Shown here piece by piece: positions 9,370 to 16,900 of a stretch of 45,601 nucleotides of DNA (position 1 is the first letter of the stretch; every line of letters begins with the position of its first letter). Both the position numbers and the translations under genes were made by a program. The stretch covers positions 614,816 through 660,416 of the forward strand of contig NVXV01000001.1 in the NCBI GenBank assembly GCA_002734085.1, read 5' to 3'. The notes beneath the pieces are model-generated. The model worked only from the letters and a program-made list of their open reading frames with translations. It was not told where the DNA came from and searched no databases. This stretch comes from Fluviicola sp. Lineage in GTDB: Bacteria; Bacteroidota; Bacteroidia; Flavobacteriales_D; Crocinitomicaceae.

Positions 9370-10080
9370 ATGAAGAGCGTCCAAACAGGAATTCTTTTAA
9401 AGAAACTTAACTATAGTGAAACAAGTTTAATTCTACATTTTTACACTTTGGACGAAGGGTTTAAACCATTTTTGTTTCAAGGAGGTAAAAAGAAAAAAGG
9501 AAATATTTTACATCCACTGAGTATAGTTGAGATTGAGTCTTACCAACGTCCAGATAGTGAACTTGGAAAAATTTCTACGATTTCACCTCAACCTGTTTTA
9601 CAAAGCATTCCCGTCCATCCAGTCAAAGGGGGACTCGCTTTTTTCCTTACTGAACTAATTGCTCAATGTTTAAAATCAAGCGACTCAGATCCACGTTTGT
9701 TTCGTTTTTTAATTACAGAAATCAAATGGTTGGACGATACAACTGAGATAACGAATTACCCGATTTGGTTTTTGATTAAATTTGCAGATTTACTTGGCTT
9801 TTCACCACATATTTTGGAAGAAAACCCGATTTACTTTGATTTGGAAGAAGGAGAGTTAACACGTTTTCAACCGAAAGGTCATGTGTTTATTCAAGATGAA
9901 ACCATTCCTATTTTAGAAGAATTGTTGAACAAAAATAAGCCTGAATTCATGAAATATAAGATTAGTAAAACGATGCGTAAGCAACTCATCAATAATCTAA
10001 TCGACTACTACAAACAACACATCTCAAATTTTAAAACGCCGAAGTCTTTGGAGGTGATGCAGACTGTTTTTAATGAGTAA
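9370..10080 (+). CDS. recO: DNA repair protein RecO
   Basis: A 236-residue cytoplasmic protein with the RecO N-terminal OB-fold beginning (KSVQTGILLKKLNYSETSLI; LILHFYTLDEGFKPFLFQGG, with a basic KKKKG loop) and a helical C-terminal half. The usual zinc-binding Cys cluster of many RecO proteins is not seen, which is common in Bacteroidota homologues. RecO loads RecA on SSB-coated gaps together with RecR. It starts 3 nt after porZ and is clearly in the same transcript. This is the last core gene before the probable island. Confidence 0.88.
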   Translation: MKSVQTGILLKKLNYSETSLILHFYTLDEGFKPFLFQGGKKKKGNILHPLSIVEIESYQRPDSELGKISTISPQPVLQSIPVHPVKGGLAFFLTELIAQCLKSSDSDPRLFRFLITEIKWLDDTTEITNYPIWFLIKFADLLGFSPHILEENPIYFDLEEGELTRFQPKGHVFIQDETIPILEELLNKNKPEFMKYKISKTMRKQLINNLIDYYKQHISNFKTPKSLEVMQTVFNE

Positions 10081-10131
10081 GACTGTTAAGTAAAAAAGTG
10101 AACCTCAAAGAAGCGCACTATTAATTGTTAT

Positions 10132-10210
10132 CGGGCGGGAATCGAATGCTATTGATTCTAACGTCAAAGCTCGCACTCCTAAAAAAATTCCGATTTTTAT
10201 TGGTTCTGGT
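10132..10210 (-). pseudogene. tRNA-Leu-like 3'-half remnant, candidate attachment-site copy
   Basis: Plus-strand bases 10133-10146 (GGGCGGGAATCGAA) match 33016-33029 inside the tRNA-Leu gene exactly, 14 of 14, in the same orientation. After a 25-nt interruption, CGCACTCCT (10172-10180) matches tRNA bases CGCACTCCC (33032-33040). Weaker resemblance to the anticodon arm follows. It therefore reads as a decayed T-arm/variable-loop end of a leucine tRNA with an insertion. T-arms are similar among tRNAs, so the parent tRNA is not certain. Confidence 0.4.
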
Positions 10211-10271
10211 TTTCTTGAGTTATTAAAAGAGTAAACATTAATTTGACTTAGGTTTCGTTTTTGTTGCAACT

Positions 10272-11399
10272 TTAACCATCATTGTCTGAAAGTATATTAA
10301 TCAAGGTAGAATTGATATAAACAATTTCACGACCAATTTTTTTTGGAGGATCTAAAGCTCCAATGGCAACTAATTTATCGAGAATTCTTGTTGCTGTTTT
10401 TCGACTTTTAACTTTATACCCATCATTTTCACTTAAATGAACTGACTTTATGTAGGGCTGAACAAAAATTGCTTCAACATATTCTTTGTCTATTTTGGGA
10501 TTCCTTTCACGAACAAAGTCGATTGTTCTTTTTTTAAGTTCATTGATCTGTTCAATTTTATAAATCGTATAGTTGGCTGTAGATGTTACGGCATCTAGCA
10601 TAAACAATAACCATGATTTCCAGTCCGATCGTTCAGTAACACTTTTTAGTAAGTACTGATACTCTTCTTTATTTTGACTAATGTATCTACTAAAATACGC
10701 TACAGGATATTTTAAGAGCCCTTTACTAACAAGGTATAACACATTTACTACTCTTCCCGTTCTACCATTTCCATCAATGAATGGGTGAATTGCTTCAAAT
10801 TGATAATGAGCCACAGCCATTTTAATTAACGGGTCAAAATCGTACTTTTCATCATCGTTTAAGAACTCAATCAGGTTGTTCAGCTTTTCTTTTATTAGTG
10901 CATTGCCAAGGGGTGGAGTATAAACCCGTTCTCCAGCATGTGCATCTGAACCATCCCGTTTTAGAAACACTTCTTGTAGGTCAGTTCTAAACCCAGCCGT
11001 AGATTCTTTAATGATTTGAAATAAGCGTATTAAAACCTCAATGTCTAGCTCCTTTTTCTCCTCAACTAAACTAATCCCCTCCATTAACGACTCCCTATAT
11101 CTGAGAACTTCTTTAGCAGCTTCACTTTTCGTTTCAGTTGCTGAAAGTGCCATTGCTTCATAAAGTGCATCCGTGGTAGTAACAATGTTTTCAATTTTGG
11201 AAGATTCCTTTGCCTCTTGAAGTGCAATTGTATTCACCATTATTTTCGGGTCTTCCAAGGTGTTAGTAATGCCGTCCAGTTTTGCAATTGCTGCACGAGC
11301 AATGCCCCATTTTTTTAATACTTCGGTGTCTATAATTCTATCTTCAGTTGGAGGGAGAACTGGTAATTCATTAAATGGAGTATTTCTATCGTAGGCCAT
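10272..11399 (-). CDS. Fic-family AMP-transferase, class II, with C-terminal winged helix
   Basis: A 375-residue cytoplasmic protein. The catalytic motif HPFIDGNGRTGR at residues 205-216 fits HxFx(D/E)GNGRxxR for AMP transfer to Ser/Thr/Tyr. The N-terminal inhibitory motif S/T-x-x-x-E-N is present as SSKIEN (66-71), which places it in class II, where an intramolecular Glu blocks ATP. A flap-like region (LQEVFLKRDGSDAHAG, about 141-156) precedes it. The last 90 residues look like a winged helix (KSRKTATRILDKLVAIGAL). Length and order resemble stand-alone Shewanella SoFic. No separate antitoxin gene is adjacent. It converges with recO. Upstream is the GGGTAA repeat array, so self-regulation through the winged helix is possible but inferred. 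Confidence 0.9.
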   Translation of the reverse strand: MAYDRNTPFNELPVLPPTEDRIIDTEVLKKWGIARAAIAKLDGITNTLEDPKIMVNTIALQEAKESSKIENIVTTTDALYEAMALSATETKSEAAKEVLRYRESLMEGISLVEEKKELDIEVLIRLFQIIKESTAGFRTDLQEVFLKRDGSDAHAGERVYTPPLGNALIKEKLNNLIEFLNDDEKYDFDPLIKMAVAHYQFEAIHPFIDGNGRTGRVVNVLYLVSKGLLKYPVAYFSRYISQNKEEYQYLLKSVTERSDWKSWLLFMLDAVTSTANYTIYKIEQINELKKRTIDFVRERNPKIDKEYVEAIFVQPYIKSVHLSENDGYKVKSRKTATRILDKLVAIGALDPPKKIGREIVYINSTLINILSDNDG

Positions 11400-11416
11400 G
11401 TTATTGTGTTTTATAT

Positions 11417-11580
11417 GGGTAATATTGTGTTTTTTTTACTCAAGAAACAATAATAGGGGTAAATTTTGACTTACACAATAAATCAGGGTAAAAAAACTTA
11501 AATATTACCCACATACTAAAAATAAAGGTAAAAACAAGACTGTTTTCAATTACTCGGGTAAATCACCTCAATAATTACCC
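11417..11580. promoter_or_regulatory. GGGTAA repeat array upstream of fic, candidate operator cluster
   Basis: Seven GGGTAA-like words lie in 164 nt. Plus-strand copies are at 11417, 11457, 11486, 11526 (AGGTAA) and 11556; inverted TTACCC copies end at 11510 and 11580. They form two blocks: 11457/11486/11505-11510 repeat at 11526/11556/11575-11580 with 69-70-bp spacing. GGGTAATATT (11417-11426) is an exact inverse of AATATTACCC (11501-11510). The array ends 18 nt before the fic start codon. No TAnnTTTG word is visible. The stretch 11400-11748 contains no gene. Confidence 0.5.
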
Positions 11581-11620
11581 TGAAGTTTAAAAGAGTTCGT
11601 GCTTATCTAAATGGATCACT

Positions 11621-11721
11621 AAAAAAACAGGAGTGACCAATTCCGAATGGATGATACAGGTATTGCCGTACCTAGCAGCAGACAGGGAACGGTATTGTTG
11701 CGGAATCACGTAGAGTGTGCA
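11621..11721 (-). repeat. Repeated junction element, copy R1 (longest form)
   Basis: On the minus strand it begins TGCACACTCTACGTGATTCC. For its first 36 nt it is identical to copy R2. It then carries about 44 extra bases (about 11643-11687), and resumes the R2/R3 sequence as AATTGGTCA followed by CTGTTTT. The extra part includes the partial palindrome GGTATTGCCGTACC. It lies just after the stop of the 87-residue gene, the same position R2 and R3 hold after other modules. Origin unknown; no transposase is linked. Confidence 0.6.
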
Positions 11722-11748
11722 CAGATGCAAATTGAAACATTACCCTCG

Positions 11749-12012
11749 TCACAGTTTATTTGCTTTTACTTTATTTGAAATTGAATCCACTAATTTAGAA
11801 GGTCCTTTTAATGATATACCTACATAAGTTTCTATGTTTATAATTAATTCCTTTCCGTTAAATACAAATTTATACTCTATGAAGTCTTGTGAACCTGCAA
11901 TACCTTCTATTCTTTCCTTTAATTCTGGGTTCATATTCAACAATACGGTTTTTAGCCGTTCAATTAAATCGCTATCATATTCGTTACCTAAAACTACAGT
12001 TTTTATTTCCAT
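11749..12012 (-). CDS. Candidate orphan immunity protein, 87 residues
   Basis: A small acidic/mixed protein without a signal peptide (starts MEIKTVVLGNEYDSDLIERL), so it is probably cytosolic. I recognise no family. It is called a candidate immunity gene only from position: 12 nt downstream of a broken toxin-tip remnant (12025-12189), in a region of displaced RHS fragments, and followed by repeat element R1. This copies the arrangement at the end of the intact RHS gene. Unlike the other two candidates it is not a lipoprotein, so its partner toxin would act in the cytosol. Confidence 0.55.
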   Translation of the reverse strand: MEIKTVVLGNEYDSDLIERLKTVLLNMNPELKERIEGIAGSQDFIEYKFVFNGKELIINIETYVGISLKGPSKLVDSISNKVKANKL

Positions 12013-12024
12013 ATATTAATCTAA

Positions 12025-12189
12025 TTAAAAACCTAAATCCTTTCCTCCTGGGGTCTGAGCAGATTTTATGATGTCACCCCATGATTTGTTATTATTTCTT
12101 AACCATTCAATTGATGGACCTAGTTCATCTTCATATTTTGATCAATAAATATTAGTTATCCACTCTTTGGATACACTACCGCCAGTCAT
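12025..12189 (-). pseudogene. Orphan toxin-tip remnant with in-frame TGA
   Basis: The frame from ATG 12189 reads MTGGSVSKEWITNIY, then TGA (12144-12142), then about 38 more open codons with protein-like sequence (YEDELGPSIEWL, SWGDIIKSAQTPGG, ending KDLGF) to TAA at 12025. The ATG overlaps the stop of the 203-residue gene (ATGA), and the 87-residue gene starts 12 nt later. This looks like the C-terminal end of a displaced RHS toxin that has lost most of its length and gained a nonsense codon. A real short peptide cannot be excluded. Confidence 0.5.
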
Positions 12190-12797
12190 GAAGTTTTCCT
12201 ATTAAGTTTTCCTACAAACTTATCAAACATATCTTCATTTACCTTTCGAAAAATTATGTAGTATTCAAATTCAGGAGTAAATAAGTTAATAAATTTAATT
12301 TCACTATGTGCAGCTCCTGTTTGAAACCCGTCACTCCAAGAGAATCTTAATTCATAAAACCCTTTATTAACACCTATAGGTAATAATGTTTCTTTCAAAG
12401 CAAGGAATTTGTCCTTTTCTAATATATCAGTTTGTGGCGTAATATTATAAATGAAATTTAAAGTTTCATAAGAATTTTCCAGCTTGTATTTTTTCCGCAT
12501 CTTGTTAAACCATTTATTGGAACTAAGTGTTTTAAATAAATCACTTTCAGAAAATGGTATAATAAGAATTGACATAGAGTCATTGTACATTTTTACATGG
12601 TCATCATCTAGATCATATGAATCAAATAATTGTGGAATCTCTAAATCATGAAAATTTATATGGTTGATGGAGTCTTTATAAACCCTCTGCTTAACTTTTT
12701 TAACTATTGGTGTTTTTGAAAGAATTGGATTATAGTCTTTTTCTTGGATACAAGAAAATACTATGAAAAGAGTTATTGTATATATTAGTTTTTTCAT
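12186..12797 (-). CDS. Lipoprotein, candidate orphan immunity protein
   Basis: A 203-residue protein with a type II signal peptide and lipobox (MKKLIYTITLFIVFS-C, Cys16). The mature part is rich in aromatic and charged residues with no motif I recognise. It starts 3 nt after the stop of an RHS-derived fragment with a unique short tail (12801-13032). The same tip-then-gene order is found at the intact toxin, so immunity function is inferred from position. Lipidation would place it in the periplasm or outer membrane, suggesting its cognate toxin acts in the envelope. Confidence 0.6.
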   Translation of the reverse strand: MKKLIYTITLFIVFSCIQEKDYNPILSKTPIVKKVKQRVYKDSINHINFHDLEIPQLFDSYDLDDDHVKMYNDSMSILIIPFSESDLFKTLSSNKWFNKMRKKYKLENSYETLNFIYNITPQTDILEKDKFLALKETLLPIGVNKGFYELRFSWSDGFQTGAAHSEIKFINLFTPEFEYYIIFRKVNEDMFDKFVGKLNRKTS

Positions 12798-12800
12798 CTT

Positions 12801-13032
12801 TTATTCAACTTTTAGCCCTCCATATATGACTGTTTCAATATTCTCTAAATTACCCCAAAACCAAGCTGAATCATAACTGTAGGAAACCACTCCCTTGGAA
12901 ATTAGCCAAAATAGTACGCTTATACGTCGCCATCACATTCCTTTGTGCATCATAACTGTAATAGGTACGAATACTATTTTTAGAGTTCTCGTTGGTATAT
13001 TCAATTTTCATTATACGCATGTCCATAGGGGG
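12801..13032 (-). pseudogene. Displaced RHS-core fragment joined to a short unique tail (orphan module 2)
   Basis: The first part encodes MDMRIMKIEYTNENSKNSIR and on through YSYDAQRNVMATYKRTILANFQ, matching residues about 2029-2080 of the intact RHS protein. Then 12870-12890 is identical (21 of 21) to 16760-16780, a different YD repeat encoding VVSYSYD. The frame shifts by one at this join. After it the frame reads SAWFWGNLENIETVIYGG, then LKVE and stop at 12801, a tail unlike the intact protein. So this is a chimera of two core pieces plus the last residues of another tip. It cannot be translated as one protein. Confidence 0.65.
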
Positions 13033-13181
13033 TCATCTTGACCATAACCATTTCGAGCTAAGGTAGCGTTTTTTACTTTTAAAAAAAAGAACTCTTCAAT
13101 TAAAAAACCCACCTAACCCCCTCTAAAACAGTACTGACCAATATTGGAACGGTATTGTTGCGGAATCACGTAGAGTGTGCA
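13033..13181 (-). repeat. Repeated junction element, copy R2
   Basis: On the minus strand it runs from TGCACACTCTACG (13181 down) through GGTCAGTACTGTTTTAGAGG to GGTTATGGTCAAGATGACCC. It is nearly identical to R3 at 338 bp distance and lacks the 44-nt segment of R1. Its distal end spells an RHS-like ARNGYGQDD in one frame, so part may derive from an RHS gene. It joins two RHS-core fragments. Confidence 0.65.
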
Positions 13182-13370
13182 TCTGCTCACTTAAAACATA
13201 TTTGTCTGTGTAGTCACTTGTTGCGCCACCTCCCTGGAAATTGGCAAGAATGGTTCGTTCATATGTAGCCATTACATTTCCTTGTGCATCATAACTATAA
13301 TACGTACGAATACTATTTTTAGAACTCTCGTTGGTATATTCAATTTTCATTATACGCATGTCCATGGGGG
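13182..13370 (-). pseudogene. Displaced RHS-core fragment, copy 1
   Basis: It encodes MDMRIMKIEYTNESSKNSIR, then TYYSYDAQGNVMATYERT, then TSDYTDKYVLSEQM, aligning with about 62 residues of the intact RHS protein (residues about 2029-2092, DNA 15410-15600). An open frame of 88 codons (13123-13389) covers it. The ends of that frame are supplied by repeat elements R2 and R3 (HTLRDSATIPFQYWS at the C-terminus), so it is a relic and not a normal gene. The DNA differs from the parent at a modest number of sites. Confidence 0.7.
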
Positions 13371-13519
13371 TCATCTTGACCATAACCATTTCGAGCCAAG
13401 GTAACGTTTTTTACTTCTAAAAAAAAGAACTCTTCAATTAAAAAACCTACCTAATCCCCTCTAAAATAGTACTGACCAATATTGGAACACCTTTGTTGCA
13501 GTATTGCCTAGAGTGTGCA
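13371..13519 (-). repeat. Repeated junction element, copy R3
   Basis: Near-identical to R2 over most of its length, offset by 338 bp, but with a diverged start (TGCACACTCTAGGCAATACT). R3 plus fragment copy 1, and R2 plus fragment copy 2, form a tandem duplication of a roughly 338-bp unit. It lies between the 139-residue lipoprotein gene and the displaced RHS fragments. Confidence 0.65.
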
Positions 13520-13538
13520 TGTGCAGTACATTACTAAA

Positions 13539-13958
13539 TCATTGATATCCATCATATGAATCCAGTATTTTCTTTAATTCCTCAAATGTATACACAGTAC
13601 TTTGAGTAATTTTCAAATTTGAGTCAAATTTAAGATCCCAAAATAGTTTTAAACTGTCGTTAGTGATTGTACATCTATAACCAGCTGTATCTATGTAATC
13701 TATCTTCTTCGTACCCGGAAAATAATTATGTCTAATTCTAATATAGACTTTTTTTTCTTTTATTAAAGAGTCGGGGAAATTATCACTTTTTCTATTAGAT
13801 ATTTTATTATCAATGGAAGATGGGTAGCTACTTACACGAATAACTTTCATGTCGTGATTAAGAATAGATTTCTTTGAAAAACCCTCAGGACTAGAGGTGC
13901 TGTTGCATGAAATAAAAACAGTTATAGCCAAAACATAAAATATAAAATACTTTTTCAT
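13539..13958 (-). CDS. Lipoprotein, candidate immunity protein of the intact RHS toxin
   Basis: The ATG at 13958 gives 139 residues with a lipobox (MKKYFIFYVLAITVFIS-C, Cys18). An upstream in-frame ATG at 13982 would put eight residues before the signal peptide and is less likely. It begins 8 nt after the stop of the 2573-residue RHS gene, the standard place for a cognate immunity gene. The mature part is Ser/Lys/Asp-rich with no recognised domain. The envelope location predicted by the lipobox hints at a toxin acting in the periplasm or membrane. Function is inferred from position only. Confidence 0.6.
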   Translation of the reverse strand: MKKYFIFYVLAITVFISCNSTSSPEGFSKKSILNHDMKVIRVSSYPSSIDNKISNRKSDNFPDSLIKEKKVYIRIRHNYFPGTKKIDYIDTAGYRCTITNDSLKLFWDLKFDSNLKITQSTVYTFEELKKILDSYDGYQ

Positions 13959-13966
13959 ATAAATAA

Positions 13967-16900
13967 TTAGAATTGTGCCCATTGTATTTCTGTAAATGGC
14001 GTGCCAAAAGCATCATCAAATGTTAATGGAGTAATTTCAAAAACTGGTTGAGCATTTTCTCCTGCATAACCTTTGAAAAAATACTGATATAATATGGCTC
14101 CCCCGCCATTAGGACTATTAGGGAATCCCATGCCAGTTGGCATAGTCAAGTAGTTTCCTGGTCCTTTAATCATTAGAAGTAGTCTTATTTTTTTATCCAA
14201 CAAATTGTCATGACTTGCAAAGAAATCTATTGGTCCTTCAACTGAGTTCCCCATTCTACCACCTGCCCACATTTCAAATAAACCTACCGTAGTATTTTGT
14301 ACGACCTCAAACAAATAGTCATTAAACAAATCATCAGACAAATCATCTATTCCTAGTTTTAATGCCTCTTTATAGTATACATGGTTGTTTCTTTCTGATT
14401 CATATCTATCTCCAGCATAACCGCCATTTTTTGTTAATAGACCTGAAAATAACCCACCTTCTTTATTCCAGTACCCTATAAAACCTCCATTTTTATAATT
14501 TGCTGAATAAGTTACTCCATTTATCTGAAAGCTTTTTACCAAAGTAGTTGGTCCTCCAACCCCCTGTTCTAAAGTTACATTATCGGTACCACGCGGAAGG
14601 GATGAGCTAGAACTAGTAATAAAATAGTTTGAACCATTTTGATAATCTCTACTATGTAGGGACAACTCGCCAAGGTCTACCCATTCCATTTTCGTATCAC
14701 TAACTCTCGACCATCGATATGCTCTCCAAGAGTTATTTGTCGATGTATTTGCTCCTGGGACACCAGGCTGAATATCACCCTCTTCAGGTATGATTTCTTC
14801 TCCATTTTTATCATAACGCTGTTCTGGTTCTAAGCCTTCTAATTCGCTAGTTGCAATTACTTGGTTACCACTGAATGCATAAGGAGTCCATTCAGGATAT
14901 TTAGGAGCCAACGGGTCCACAGCAAAGAACCTCCCAATCCTTGGGTCATGCATTCTATACTTGTAATTAATGGAGTTTCCTTCCCCTTTCACCTCGTCAT
15001 CCTTCTCTTGTCCTTGGAAACCATAACGGTAATCTCCCGTACTTCCATTCCTGTCATCCATCAATGCACCATACGGATAATAATCAGAATAAGAAATCAC
15101 ATTTACCGCATAATAATCTACAACGCCATCTTGCGTAGTAGAAGTAAGGTTTCCATTCACATCAAAAACACCATCATCTACAGGTAATTTTCTATCGGTG
15201 ATGACTTCCATTACATTACCTCTATGTTCGGTGAGCTCATAAACTTTATCTTCGAGCTTTCTAAAAGTAAGGTTATACGATTCTTGTGTAACAAGATCCC
15301 ATGAAACACCTTCGCCCAATTCAAAGTTGATTGTACCCGTTGTTTCGTTTACCTCGGCAGTTGTGATCACTCGATTCTTTTGCTCCATCCCAATTCGAGA
15401 AGATCCATAGACCATTTGTTCATTTAAAACAAACTCATCTGTGTAATCACTGTTTGCTCCACTTCCCGCAAAATTAGCAAGGATAGTTCGCTTATACGTC
15501 GCCATTACATTTCCTTGCGCATCATAACTGTAATACGTACGAATACTATTTTTAGAGTTCTCGTTGGTATATTCTATTTTCATTACACGCATATCCATGG
15601 GACCGTAAACAAATTTTAAGTCGTTTTTCGAAGAACCAGACGTAAATCGAATCTCTTTTACTTTTCCTGTAACGGTCCATTTGATTTGTTCGATTTCTTC
15701 GTCAAGGTCTTGAATCAGTTGTCCGGAAGCATCGTATTTGTAATTGGCAGTGGTTTGCCCAGGGTCTACATCTGTATCGTAATTGCTCGCTCCAATTACA
15801 TCTCCCACATGTGATAAGCGGTTCGACTCTTGTGGAGTGGTTGTAGTGGAAGCGGTATTGCTTGATGTTTGGTAATAATTATAGGTAAACTCATCCATGG
15901 CAAGCGCAATGGTATTCCCATTTTGATCTTTTCCACTGCCATTTCTTTTTAAAGAGGCGAGGTTTCCGTTTTTATCAAAAGAGTAACGGGTTTGGTAGGC
16001 GCTTTCTCCGCCTGCTGTTCTGTAAAGTCCAGCCGTTGAAAAATCATTACTGAGCATCACATTAGCATCGTAATACACATCTTGTGCTTTGATGCGTTGC
16101 AATTGGTCATAACGGTAGTTGTTGGCAAGTACGTCCATTGGTGCTTCATTCGCATCACTCATCGCTACGACCATGTGTGAGATATTTCCGTTGTAAAGAC
16201 TTCCATGATTGTTTCCGTTTTGCGCGGTAGGCTCATCGTTTAGGTTTAGTGCTTGTACCTGAGCTGTGTTGGCAAACGGTGTAATATTCTCTATCGGGGT
16301 ATAATCATTGGCATAGTAACCGAGAGCAAAACCAAAGGCATCGCGCCCAAAGTGTTTATTTATTCCGTCGGCGGCATCGTTTCCAAGGTCTCTTTTGGCA
16401 ACCAGGGTAGAGGCGTTCACTCCTTTTAACCAACCTTGCAGGTTGTAGGCGTAATCCATTCCCTGTACTTCGTCTTCACCGAGTTCTACCCGGGCAAGTG
16501 TTCCGTGCAGATAATAAAAATATTTGGCGTCTTTTTCATACGTGATCCCATGGTCATCACTTGTAAATACACGTACCAATCTGTTGTTGGCATCGTAATG
16601 GTACTGGTGATGGTATTCATCTTCATATCCTTCCTGATAGATGACTTCGTTTACATTGCCTGAGACAAGGTCGTATTCATAGTCTGTTTTTTTATGTTCC
16701 TGATCAATTTGTCGTAAGTCGTAGTTGGAGGTCACGACTTCTTTTACATTTTTATGGGCATCATAACTGTAGGAAACCACGGTTTTAAATCCTTGTCCCA
16801 CGGCAGGAATTCCAAATACTTCGGACTGATAGTGTTCTACCGCACCAATCGCATTTCTTAGGTTTTGCTGGCCACCCGTAAATCGTGCTGCAATGTCTCC

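Noticed and set aside
11417-11580. Telomere-like or CRISPR-like repeat
   Set aside because: The GGGTAA words are short, in both orientations and not evenly tandem; an operator cluster fits better.
13123-13389. An 88-codon frame as a stand-alone gene
   Set aside because: Its middle is a displaced RHS-core fragment and both ends come from repeat elements; no own start context or full domain.
11621-13519. Integron attC sites or CRISPR repeats as the explanation of the repeated element
   Set aside because: No GTTRRRY/RYYYAAC core pair, no integrase, only three copies, and spacers are not of uniform length.
14861-15187. Plus-strand frames inside the RHS and shell genes (also around 16436, 17110, 23632, 24257)
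   Set aside because: They are shadows of long minus-strand genes with clear protein features, and lack domains or start context of their own.
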